This document shows, piece by piece, positions 11,292-18,482 of a DNA stretch of 64,000 nt (position 1 is its first letter; each line of letters begins with the position of its first letter). A program made the translations under genes and the position numbers. This DNA is from Geothrix edaphica (GTDB taxonomy: Bacteria; Acidobacteriota; Holophagae; Holophagales; Holophagaceae), in contig NZ_BSDC01000001.1 of the NCBI RefSeq assembly GCF_030268045.1, positions 496,001 through 560,000 on the forward strand. The letters run 5' to 3'. The notes beneath the pieces were generated by a model that saw nothing but the letters and a program-made list of their open reading frames with translations, had not been told where the DNA came from and made no database searches.

Positions 11292-12206
11292 TCAGTTCCG
11301 GTTCCTTCCCGCATCGGCATAGCCGAGCCCAATCATCAGGGCGCCTGCCAAGAGACTGAAGGTGGCGATGAGCCAGCTTGGTGTAGGTGGGGGCGGCGGG
11401 AACAGCATCTCGTCCGGAATGTTCTGCCATGTTTTTATTTTTTTCCCACTTGGAAGCCGCACGATGTTGGGCTCAGGTTGGAAGAGAGCCCCAGCCAGGT
11501 GCGCTTCCTGCTGGGCTGGACCGCTTCGAACCACCTGTTCGGCCGCGGCATAGGGCAGCACCCAGGGAATTAAATCCCGCCGCCATGGCTGGGGCAACTC
11601 TTGGCCCGTGAGGGAGATGGTGAGCAGAAGGCCCAGGAGGCCAAACACGACAGGTACCGCCAGGCTGTTGATGCGATCGGATAGCCACAAGTAGAGCGCC
11701 AGAACAGGCAGGCTGCCCAGCCACAGCCAGCCCAACACTTTCGCCATCTGGAGGCCGTGGAAGTGGAAGGCCAGCAAGGGACTCAGCCATCCCATGATCC
11801 GCCGATCCACCCAGAGCAGCAGGCCGATCAGAATCAACATGGCCGCGCTCAGCATCAGGGCGTAGGTCGCCTTCGCCAAAAAGATGCCCCGGCGGGACAG
11901 GGGCATGGCGTGCAAATGGCGCCAAGTCTTGAACCGATGCTCGGGCCGGAAGAGCAGAGCGGGGAGGATCGCCAGCATCAGTGGGTGAAAGAAACCTCCC
12001 CACAGGGCCACCACCATCTTCACTTGCAAGAAATCCAAGGTGGTCTTGACCTTGGGGGTCAACACCCGCAAGCCGAGGAAGGACCGCTCGACCACCAGCC
12101 CCTCGACCAGAACGAACAAAAGCGGCAGCAGCCAAACCAACCGCAGAGCAGGAGACCGCCGCAGTTTCATGCCCTCGGCGGCCAGGAGTCGAAAGAAGGC
12201 TCGCAC
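11292..12206 (-). CDS. ABC transporter permease (ABC-2 type), second permease of the operon
   Basis: 304 aa with about six hydrophobic segments, starting after a short basic N-terminus (MRAFFRLLAAEGMKLRRS), the usual look of an ABC-2/BcrB-like permease. GTG start at 12206 with GAGGAG five bases upstream. It is the last gene of an ATPase-permease-permease set on the minus strand and converges on the first pilin gene. A region with several prolines and charged residues (about 235-280) lies between the last membrane segments. Substrate unknown; the place between two pilin genes recalls the PilGHI transporter of Myxococcus pili, but sequence alone does not show that. Confidence 0.85.
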   Translation of the reverse strand: MRAFFRLLAAEGMKLRRSPALRLVWLLPLLFVLVEGLVVERSFLGLRVLTPKVKTTLDFLQVKMVVALWGGFFHPLMLAILPALLFRPEHRFKTWRHLHAMPLSRRGIFLAKATYALMLSAAMLILIGLLLWVDRRIMGWLSPLLAFHFHGLQMAKVLGWLWLGSLPVLALYLWLSDRINSLAVPVVFGLLGLLLTISLTGQELPQPWRRDLIPWVLPYAAAEQVVRSGPAQQEAHLAGALFQPEPNIVRLPSGKKIKTWQNIPDEMLFPPPPPTPSWLIATFSLLAGALMIGLGYADAGRNRN

Positions 12207-12215
12207 GGCATCTCC

Positions 12216-12977
12216 TCAGCTACGGGGCTCGTGGTGCCGCGTGAAGTCGAAGGCCCCCAGGGCCACAAGGGCTCCCGCAGACAGCAAACTGCCCGCGGCA
12301 TAGATCCAGGGAAGAACGCGCCAGCGCTCGAACATGAGTGCCATGTGGGCCGCCAGCCCCCAAGGCAGCAACTGGACCAAGGCTGACCCGCCCACTAGGC
12401 GCTGAGTGAACCAGCTACCGGCAATGGCCGCCGCCAGGCCTATCCACAACCCGGGGATCCGCATGGACAGCCAAGTCTGGAAGGCCACCACTGCTACCAA
12501 GGCCAAGGCTGAGTAGGTGGTGAACTGGACGAAAGTGACTAAGGGCAGGGGGCCCATCAGCAGGCCGGGCTGATTTCGGAGAAAGAAGCCACCGAATGCG
12601 AGCAGTACCGCGAGCAGTGAAAGTGACATCAGCAGCAGCACCAGGTGGCCGAGCGCCTTCACCAGGTAGTGGGTATGGTGAGGCACAGGTTGGATCAGCA
12701 GCAGGTTCCAGGCTCGGGCCTCGCGCTCCTGCTCCCAGGACAGCTCACATACCAGGGCGGTGATGACCGGCATGATCACCAGATTCCATGCCGCGAAGTT
12801 CAACTCCAGCCAGAACTGGAAGCCCGGCTTGAACATGCGGATCCGGCTTTCCGAAAACCAGAAGATCACCGCCAGGAATCCCGTTTGACATAGAGGTGCC
12901 AGGATGGCCGTGAGCAGCAGCCAACTCTTCCGCCACTTGACGCGCTCGGCCCTGAAAAAGGAGCCCAGGGAGGTCAT
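12216..12977 (-). CDS. ABC transporter permease (ABC-2 type), first permease of the operon
   Basis: 253 aa, about six hydrophobic segments, beginning with MTSLGSFFRAERVKWRKSWL, where the amphipathic N-terminal helix precedes the first membrane span as in lantibiotic-immunity and bacitracin-type exporters. Its ATG overlaps the stop codon of the ATPase gene by four bases (ATGA), so translation is coupled. Ten bases separate it from the second permease. The two permeases are related in layout but not close in sequence and would form a heterodimer. Confidence 0.87.
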   Translation of the reverse strand: MTSLGSFFRAERVKWRKSWLLLTAILAPLCQTGFLAVIFWFSESRIRMFKPGFQFWLELNFAAWNLVIMPVITALVCELSWEQEREARAWNLLLIQPVPHHTHYLVKALGHLVLLLMSLSLLAVLLAFGGFFLRNQPGLLMGPLPLVTFVQFTTYSALALVAVVAFQTWLSMRIPGLWIGLAAAIAGSWFTQRLVGGSALVQLLPWGLAAHMALMFERWRVLPWIYAAGSLLSAGALVALGAFDFTRHHEPRS

Positions 12978-13867
12978 GCCTCCTCCAGCAGGGTCAGGAA
13001 ACGGGCCTCGAGGTTCGCCTTGTGGGGGGCCAGCTCATAGAGCGGGCAGCCCTTCTCGACCAGGCAGGCGGCGATGCGAGGGGCCACGGTGGCGGGGGCC
13101 TGGATCCAAACACGGCCTTCGGCGACCCGGGTAGGGAAGCCCAGTGACTCAAGCGCTGCCTGGGCCTGGAGCAGATCTCCCACCCGCACCACAAGTTCAG
13201 CATCGCCCGGCGACCCGAGGCCCTCAGTAGGCCCCTGGTACCGGAGCTTGCCCCGATGAATGACCACCAGATCCTCGGCCACCTGCTCCACCTCCGCCAG
13301 CAGGTGGCTGGACAGGAACACCGAAGCACCGGTCTCCTTCGGCAGGCTGCGGATCAGCTCGCGCATGTCCTGGATGCCCGCGGGATCCAGGCCGTTGGTG
13401 GGCTCGTCCAGGATGAGGAGGCGGGGCTCGCCCAGCAGGGCCAAGGCCATGCCCAGGCGCTGGCGCATGCCCAGGGAGTACTCCCGCACCGGGCGCCGGG
13501 CATCCCGGGCCAAGTCCACCAGCTTCAGCACCCGGTCGAGGCTGGAGCGGGGGATATCCCGCATCAACCGCGTGATCTCCAGGTTTTCCAGGCCCGTTAG
13601 GTGGTCGTAGAGCGATGGAGATTCCACCAGCGCGCCAATTTGCGCCAAGGCTGCGGGGTGTCCTGGATGCTGTCCAAGCACCTCGCAGGCACCGCTATCG
13701 ATCTTGAGGAGCCCCAGCAGCAGCGAGATCGTGGTGGTTTTTCCGGCCCCATTGGGGCCTAGAAAGGCTGTGATGGCTCCTTCCCGAACCTGGAGGTCCA
13801 GGTCAGCCACGGCCTTGGTCTTGCCAAACCGGCGAGTCAAACCTTGGGACCAGATGGCATGTTCCAT
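12974..13867 (-). CDS. ABC transporter ATP-binding protein
   Basis: 297 aa. Nucleotide-binding domain in the first 215 residues: Walker A GPNGAGKTTT (about 37-46), Q-loop, signature YSLGMRQRLGMA, Walker B RLLILDEPTNGLDP, H-loop SSHLL. The C-terminal 75 residues form the small regulatory domain seen in BcrA/NatA-like exporters. It energises the two permeases encoded just downstream (4-bp overlap with the first). Exporters of this type move peptides or protect the membrane; here the flanking pilin genes make a pilus role possible but unproven. Confidence 0.93.
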   Translation of the reverse strand: MEHAIWSQGLTRRFGKTKAVADLDLQVREGAITAFLGPNGAGKTTTISLLLGLLKIDSGACEVLGQHPGHPAALAQIGALVESPSLYDHLTGLENLEITRLMRDIPRSSLDRVLKLVDLARDARRPVREYSLGMRQRLGMALALLGEPRLLILDEPTNGLDPAGIQDMRELIRSLPKETGASVFLSSHLLAEVEQVAEDLVVIHRGKLRYQGPTEGLGSPGDAELVVRVGDLLQAQAALESLGFPTRVAEGRVWIQAPATVAPRIAACLVEKGCPLYELAPHKANLEARFLTLLEEA

Positions 13868-13946
13868 GGCGACCTTCTCCGGAATGGACCTATTTGAGAG
13901 TATCTGATCCTTGGCGCCCTCGTTACGGAGGCCCAGGACCTCACAA

Positions 13947-13970
13947 GAAAGGGGCCCGAAGGCCCCTTTC
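13947..13970 (-). terminator. Rho-independent terminator after the second pilin
   Basis: Perfect 10-bp stem GAAAGGGGCC / GGCCCCTTTC with a UUCG loop when read on the minus strand, 16 bases past the pilin stop. The stem itself ends in CCCCTTTC and is followed by TTGTG, so the U-run is short. The C(UUCG)G loop is an unusually stable tetraloop, as expected for a highly expressed pilin gene. Confidence 0.75.
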
Positions 13971-13986
13971 TCAGAAAAAAGTAATG

Positions 13987-14514
13987 CTACTCGACGTTGC
14001 TGACCTTGATGAACTGATTGGTGGCCGTGCCAGTGGCATCGTTGAAGGTGTTGTTCAGATAGACGGATGTGGCGACGATACCGCCGGCGGTCGGGGCGGG
14101 CGGCAGGTAGCCGATCTGGACCTGTCCCTTCTTCGCTAATGTAGCAGCTGCTTTTGTGGTCGTCCCAATGGAATCAGCTTCAGCGATTGCTGCCTGAGCA
14201 TACGCCGATTCGGTGCCCGTCGCAGCCCAGGGATTCTTGGAAGTCCACACCATCGGGACCATTGAGGCCGCTGCGGTTCCAATGATATTTGTATTGAACA
14301 GAGCGAGGGTGGACACGTCCGTGCTGGCCTCACGGGCCCGGTCATAGGAGGACACGAGATCTGCCACGATGCTCACGCAGTTTTCCTGGCTGCTCTTGTC
14401 ACGGGCGCGAGAACGCTGGCCCAGCAGGGCGGGGATGGCGATGGCGCTGATGATGCCGATGATGGCAAGCACGAGCAGCAGCTCGATCAGGGTGAAACCC
14501 TTCTGGTTCTTCAT
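13987..14514 (-). CDS. pilA: Type IV pilin, likely the major pilin
   Basis: 175-aa prepilin with a very short leader MKNQKG cut before FTLIELLLVLAIIGIISAI (Glu at +5), the form typical of major pilins. The body is rich in Ala, Thr and Ser, with one internal cysteine and no disulfide pair. ATG at 14514 is set by AAGGAG seven bases upstream; the frame opens further upstream without support. Expression signals are the strongest of any pilin here: a near-consensus sigma-54 promoter and a stable terminator, hence the assignment as major pilin. The activator could be the PilR-like protein encoded at 49097-50551. Confidence 0.9.
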   Translation of the reverse strand: MKNQKGFTLIELLLVLAIIGIISAIAIPALLGQRSRARDKSSQENCVSIVADLVSSYDRAREASTDVSTLALFNTNIIGTAAASMVPMVWTSKNPWAATGTESAYAQAAIAEADSIGTTTKAAATLAKKGQVQIGYLPPAPTAGGIVATSVYLNNTFNDATGTATNQFIKVSNVE

Positions 14515-14551
14515 GGAGATCTCCTTGTGGGCGGTTGCCGCGACTGAAGGT

Positions 14552-14567
14552 ATCAATACCTGTGCCA
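14552..14567 (-). promoter_or_regulatory. Sigma-54 promoter of the major pilin
   Basis: Read on the minus strand: TGGCAC-AGGTA-TTGAT, fifteen of sixteen positions compatible with TGGCAC-N5-TTGCW. The start of transcription would fall near 14541, about 27 bases before the pilin ATG, with the ribosome site in between. From here to 14771 no gene or further signal is recognisable. Confidence 0.75.
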
Positions 14568-14771
14568 AGGGGCAAAGGAGAAATCGAATCCTTGCCCTGA
14601 ATGGGCATCAGGCACACCTTCCACCAAGCGGGGGCTGCGAAACCCGACCACACGTCAAGAGACTGACGCGTTGGGTCAGTGTCCTGGCTCCATTGCGTCC
14701 ACCCAAGTCCCCGCTTCGGCGATTGGAATCGCGCCTGACGGGTCCTGGGCCATGCTACAGGGACACGAAGT

Positions 14772-14891
14772 GGAAAAGCGGAGACAGGATGAACAGGATT
14801 CTTGAGGATTAACAGGATTAAAGATGACAGCAATAGGCTTTAATCCTGTTAATTCGGCTTTTAATCCTGTCAATCCTGCCCCAGCTTTTCC
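14772..14891. repeat. AGGATTAACAGG dyad element, copy 1
   Basis: The 29-base arms at 14772-14800 and 14863-14891 are inverted repeats matching at 24 of 29 positions. A second, inner dyad is perfect over 16 bp (ATTAACAGGATTAAAG at 14808-14823 against 14838-14853). The right arm runs into the TPR gene and supplies its last codons and stop. It matches the arm at 17051-17079 at 27 of 29 positions. Likely forms a long nested hairpin in RNA from either strand. Confidence 0.8.
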
Positions 14892-15949
14892 AGCAGTTCC
14901 CTCGCCCCCCGATGTTTCGGATCGAGCTTCAGGGATTCCTGGGCCGCCAGACGGGCTTCGTCCTTCCTTCCCAAGCCTTGGAGGATCTGCCCCTTCCGCC
15001 ACCAGGCGCCGGGGTAGCCGGAACTCCCGCCTTCGAGGGGTTCGCGGAGCGCCTGGTCGAGGGCGGCGAGGCCTTCGGGGCGGTGGAGGCCGCTGACGGC
15101 GGCCACCTTGCCGAGCTGCAAGCGAAGCAGGCTGGGGGCGTCCACCTGGGCGAGGTGATCCTGGGCGACCTGCCAGGCGAGGTCGGGGCGCCCACCGTGC
15201 AGGTAGGCGTCGCTGACGGCGGCCACGCCGCGCGCGCGGGTGCGGATGCCGGGCAGCAGCCGGGGCGCCTCAACCAGGAGGCGGGCGTTTTTCCCGGCTT
15301 CGCCCAGGGCCTTCTTGGCAGGGCGTCGGTCCAGGGCATCCAGCCATTGGCCCACCACTTCGGGATCCTGGGGGGCTTGGGCGAGGGCGCGGCTGAAGGA
15401 GGCCTCGGCCTCGCGCCACTTGTCCTCCTCCACCAGGATGAGGGCCTGGAGGAGGTTGCCCCGGGCGGGGGCCACGCGGCGCAGTTGGTCGGCGCAGTTC
15501 AGGGCCTTCTTCGTGGACCCGCCCAGCAGGCCCGGCAGCATCTCGTAGGCCAGTCCCAGGCTCATCCAGGCCGGCGCGAGAGTGGAGTCGGCCGCGGTGG
15601 CGGCGCGCAGGTCATCCATGGCCCCGAGGGCCCCGCGCAGGCCGCTGAGATCGCGCTGGCGGATGGCCTCCCCCGCACGGGCCAGGCCGCGGGCCAGGAG
15701 GGCATCCGCCAGACCGGGCTTCAAGGCCACCGCCCGGTCGGCGGCGGCGCGGGCCTCGGTGAACCGCTGGAGGCTGGACAGGGCCTGGGACTTGGCCGCC
15801 CAGGCGGCGGCATCGCTCGGGTTCTGGCGCAGCCGGGCTTCGGCCTCGCCCAGCACCTTGAGGTAGTGCCCGGCATCCAGATCGGCGCGGAAGGCGGGGG
15901 CTGGAGGCTGGGCCAGGAAGACCAGGGCGATGGGAATGGGTCGGAGCAT
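14870..15949 (-). CDS. Secreted TPR-repeat protein
   Basis: 359 aa. A short N-terminal hydrophobic stretch (MLRPIPIALVFLAQPPAPAF) looks like a signal peptide, so it probably works in the periplasm. The rest is helical repeats; clear TPR units appear near residues 28-95 (YLKVLGEAEARLRQNPSDAA, FTEARAAADRAVALKPGLAD) and at the C-terminus (LGRKDEARLAAQESLKLDPK). No catalytic domain. TPR proteins mediate protein contacts; the partner is unknown. The last two residues and the stop codon come from the repeat element that overlaps its 3' end. Confidence 0.82.
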   Translation of the reverse strand: MLRPIPIALVFLAQPPAPAFRADLDAGHYLKVLGEAEARLRQNPSDAAAWAAKSQALSSLQRFTEARAAADRAVALKPGLADALLARGLARAGEAIRQRDLSGLRGALGAMDDLRAATAADSTLAPAWMSLGLAYEMLPGLLGGSTKKALNCADQLRRVAPARGNLLQALILVEEDKWREAEASFSRALAQAPQDPEVVGQWLDALDRRPAKKALGEAGKNARLLVEAPRLLPGIRTRARGVAAVSDAYLHGGRPDLAWQVAQDHLAQVDAPSLLRLQLGKVAAVSGLHRPEGLAALDQALREPLEGGSSGYPGAWWRKGQILQGLGRKDEARLAAQESLKLDPKHRGARELLEKLGQD

Positions 15950-15959
15950 GGATAGCCTT

Positions 15960-16000
15960 CCGGCAAACAGGCGAAAACAGGACTAACAGGATTAGGAAGA
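15960..16000. repeat. AGGATTAACAGG element, half copy
   Basis: AACAGGCGAAAACAGGACTA followed by ACAGGATTAG repeats the arm sequence of the two full elements nearby, but no second arm is present. It lies just upstream of the TPR gene start. Confidence 0.45.
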
Positions 16001-16039
16001 CCGGATGGGCAAGATTGGGAAAGATATTTTTGTCACTGA

Positions 16040-16059
16040 TTTCAGCGCCATCGCTGAAA
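16040..16059. promoter_or_regulatory. Perfect palindrome upstream of fabI
   Basis: TTTCAGCG-CCAT-CGCTGAAA, eight paired bases around a four-base centre, 137 bp before the fabI start. No T-run follows on either strand, so it is more like a protein-binding operator than a terminator. The regulator is not known from the sequence. Confidence 0.4.
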
Positions 16060-16195
16060 CCGGCGGCTGATCGGTTGTTCTCTGGAGGATCGGTCCGCCG
16101 AGGCCAGCGGTCCAGTCCTTACCCCGGGTATAGCGTGGCGGCGCGGGTTCAGCTATGCTAAGTGATTGTTTGCACATGGCTCTGGAGGAGACCAC

Positions 16196-16975
16196 ATGAG
16201 CGCCAAGGGCGGATTGTTGGAAGGAAAGCGGGGCCTGATCATCGGCGTGGCGAACAAGCGGTCCATCGCCTGGGGCATCACCCAGAAGGTGGCCGAGGCC
16301 GGCGCCCAGCTCTGCCTGACCTACCAGAACGAGCGCCTGGGCGAGAACGTCCGCGAGCTGGCGGTGGACCTGAAGAACCCCCTGCTTCTGCCCATGGACG
16401 TGGGCAGTGACAGCCAGATCGTCATGGCCTTCGACGAGATCCGCAAGAAGTGGGGCAAGCTCGATTTCCTGGTGCACGCGGTGGCCTACGCGCCCCGGCA
16501 GGCCCTGGAGGGCCGCTTCGTGGAGACCAGCCGTGAGGACTTCCGCGTGGCCCACGACATCAGCGCCTACTCCCTGGCTGCCGTCTGCAACGCCGCCCAG
16601 CCCCTCATGGCCGAGGGCGGCTCCATCGTGACCCTCAGCTACCTGGGCGGCGAGCGGGTGGTGCCCGGCTACAACGTGATGGGCGTGGCCAAGGCCGCCC
16701 TGGAATCCTGCGTCCGCTACCTGGCCGCCGACCTGGGCCCCCAGGGCATCCGCGTCAACGCCATCTCCGCCGGTCCCATCAAGACCCTGGCCTCCTCGGC
16801 CATCCCGGGCATCGGCTCCAAGCTGAAGGCCCACCGCTCCCACACGCCCCTCCAGCGCGACACAGACCAGCTCGAGGTGGGGGACGCTGGCGTGTTCCTC
16901 GTCAGCGACATGGGCCGCGGCATCACCGGCCAGGTGCTCTACGTCGATGGTGGCTTCAGCATCATGGCGGGGTAG
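16196..16975 (+). CDS. fabI: Enoyl-[acyl-carrier-protein] reductase FabI (NADH)
   Basis: Last step of each fatty-acid elongation round: reduces trans-2-enoyl-ACP. 259 aa, an atypical short-chain dehydrogenase with the FabI signature: glycine-rich LIIGVANKRSIAWGI near the N-terminus and the catalytic region SYLGGERVVPGYNVMGVAK, which holds both tyrosines and the lysine of the Y-x6-K pattern, then ISAGPIKTLASSAI. The ATG at 16196 follows GGAGGAG; an upstream in-frame ATG at 16166 lacks a ribosome site. It stands alone here, away from plsX-fabD at 52-54 kb. Confidence 0.96.
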   Translation: MSAKGGLLEGKRGLIIGVANKRSIAWGITQKVAEAGAQLCLTYQNERLGENVRELAVDLKNPLLLPMDVGSDSQIVMAFDEIRKKWGKLDFLVHAVAYAPRQALEGRFVETSREDFRVAHDISAYSLAAVCNAAQPLMAEGGSIVTLSYLGGERVVPGYNVMGVAKAALESCVRYLAADLGPQGIRVNAISAGPIKTLASSAIPGIGSKLKAHRSHTPLQRDTDQLEVGDAGVFLVSDMGRGITGQVLYVDGGFSIMAG

Positions 16976-16989
16976 GCTCCGGCCATCTG

Positions 16990-17079
16990 AAAGGCGTGGA
17001 CAGGATTAAGTGCTTGATTAACAGGATTAGAAATCTGATTGCGTCTTTGAAATCCTGTTAATCCTGCCTCAGCTTTTCC
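16990..17079. repeat. AGGATTAACAGG dyad element, copy 2
   Basis: Inner perfect 13-bp dyad GATTAACAGGATT (17016-17028) against 17051-17063. The right arm 17051-17079 matches copy 1 at 27 of 29 bases; the left arm is degenerate. As with copy 1, the right arm enters the 3' end of a minus-strand gene, here the Sel1-repeat protein, and provides its stop codon. Confidence 0.75.
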
Positions 17080-17872
17080 CCTGCGGGGACAGGGATTTCA
17101 GGAGAGCTTCGGCGCGTTGAGTGGCTTCGGCGCGCGCTGCTGGGGGTTGCTGGGCTTCCATCAGGCGGACGGGAAGCGCCTGGAGGCCCCGCAGGCCCAG
17201 GCGTTCGGCCACCTTCATCCAGGCCAGCCCCTCGATGGGGTCCTGGGGGGCGCCCTTGCCGCTGCTGAGGAGGAGGCCGTAGGTCAGGCAGGCCTGGGGA
17301 TTTCCCGCCGCCAGCCGGGTCTGAAGGGAGGAGATGGCCTTCCGGTACCAGGCGTCGGCCACATCGGGGTGGGCTGTGTGCTGGAGGTCTCCGGCGAGGA
17401 TCATGGCATCCGAGTCGCCCTGTTGGGCCGCGGCCTCAGCCCAGCGCAGGGCAAGGGCGGGATCCTTCGGGAGGCCAGTTCCAGTGAGCAGGGCCCGGGC
17501 CAGGTGGAACTGGGCGCGGGCATCGCCCTGCTCAGCCGCCTTGCGGAACCAGTGCGCGGCCTTGGCCGCATCCCTGGCGAGGAAGCCCTCGCCCTGGGAG
17601 CGGAGTAGCCCCATGGCCCGCTGGTCCGCCGGGTGCCCCAGGGCTACGCCGAGCAACCCGCGCCAGGTGCTGCGGCCATCCCAGAGCGAGGCCAGGAGGA
17701 AGGCGAGGGGGAACACCAGGGCCAGGGTGCGGAGCAGGCGGTGGAAGGCCACGCGGCTGCTGCCGCCCTGCCGGTTGGAGTGGATGGCCTGGACGGCCCC
17801 GGCCAGCAGGGTCGCGGCCAGGGCGATGGTCAGCGGCAGGAGGGCCGCGATCCCGAGGTAGGTCCAGTTCAT
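17069..17872 (-). CDS. Membrane-anchored Sel1-repeat (TPR-like) protein
   Basis: 267 aa. Two membrane segments at the N-terminus (about residues 5-27 and 46-64) followed by Sel1-like repeats of about 36 residues: AAHWFRKAAEQGDARAQFHLA, ALRWAEAAAQQGDSDAMILAG, and GLAWMKVAERLGLRGLQAL, each with the A-x-x-G-D/N pattern. Sel1 repeats are protein-interaction scaffolds. One base separates it from the downstream end of the peroxiredoxin gene (17874), and both are on the minus strand, so they form a two-gene unit. Partner unknown. Confidence 0.8.
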   Translation of the reverse strand: MNWTYLGIAALLPLTIALAATLLAGAVQAIHSNRQGGSSRVAFHRLLRTLALVFPLAFLLASLWDGRSTWRGLLGVALGHPADQRAMGLLRSQGEGFLARDAAKAAHWFRKAAEQGDARAQFHLARALLTGTGLPKDPALALRWAEAAAQQGDSDAMILAGDLQHTAHPDVADAWYRKAISSLQTRLAAGNPQACLTYGLLLSSGKGAPQDPIEGLAWMKVAERLGLRGLQALPVRLMEAQQPPAARAEATQRAEALLKSLSPQGKS

Positions 17873-17873
17873 C

Positions 17874-18344
17874 TCAGCCCTTCAGCCTGGTGAGGACGTC
17901 CAGCACGTCCTGCACGTGCCCCTTCACGCTCACCTTGGGCCAGGCGTGGCGGATGAGGCCCTTGGGGTCCACGAGGAAGGTGCTGCGGATGATGCCTTCG
18001 ACCTCCTTGCCGTACATGACCTTCTTCCCGAAGGCCCCGAGGGGTTTCAGCAGGGCACAGTCGGGGTCGGAGAGCAGGCGGAAGGGGAGCTGCTGCTTGG
18101 TGATGAAGTTCTGGTGGCTCTTCAGGCTGTCCCGGCTGATCCCGTACACCTGGGCGCCGAGGGACTGCACGCGGGCCAGGTTGTCGCGGAAGTCGCAGGC
18201 CTCGGTGGTGCAGCCGGGGGTGCTGTCCTTGGGGTAGGCGTAGAGCACGGTCCAGCGGCCCCTGAGGTCCGCGGCCGTGACGGTCGCGCCCTGGTCGTCC
18301 TGGAGGGAGAAGGCGGGGAGGGGGTGCCCGATGAGCGAAGTCAT
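17874..18344 (-). CDS. bcp: Thioredoxin-dependent peroxiredoxin (Bcp/PrxQ)
   Basis: Reduces hydrogen peroxide and organic peroxides with electrons from thioredoxin. 156 aa, typical length. The peroxidatic cysteine lies in YPKDSTPGCTTEAC and a second cysteine five residues later makes the atypical 2-Cys pair of the PrxQ group. The conserved Arg is in RSTFLVDPKG. ATG at 18344 gives MTSLIGHPLPAFSLQDDQG, the usual start; the frame stays open much further upstream only because of GC bias. Upstream gene of a minus-strand pair with the Sel1-repeat protein. Confidence 0.95.
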   Translation of the reverse strand: MTSLIGHPLPAFSLQDDQGATVTAADLRGRWTVLYAYPKDSTPGCTTEACDFRDNLARVQSLGAQVYGISRDSLKSHQNFITKQQLPFRLLSDPDCALLKPLGAFGKKVMYGKEVEGIIRSTFLVDPKGLIRHAWPKVSVKGHVQDVLDVLTRLKG

Positions 18345-18482
18345 GGGCCGTAGCCTAATACGAGTCGGGCCCATGGCGTGGAGGAAGCGGCCTGAAACCT
18401 TTCCCTGGAACCTCGGGCCCCCCGGCCGTCTGTGACCGGGGGCATGCTGCGTTGCGGCCAGAATGGGGCGGCGAGGATGACC

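Noticed and set aside
14772-17079. Spaced AGGATTAACAGG repeats as a CRISPR array
   Set aside because: Units are few, inverted rather than direct, with no constant-length spacers and no cas genes nearby.
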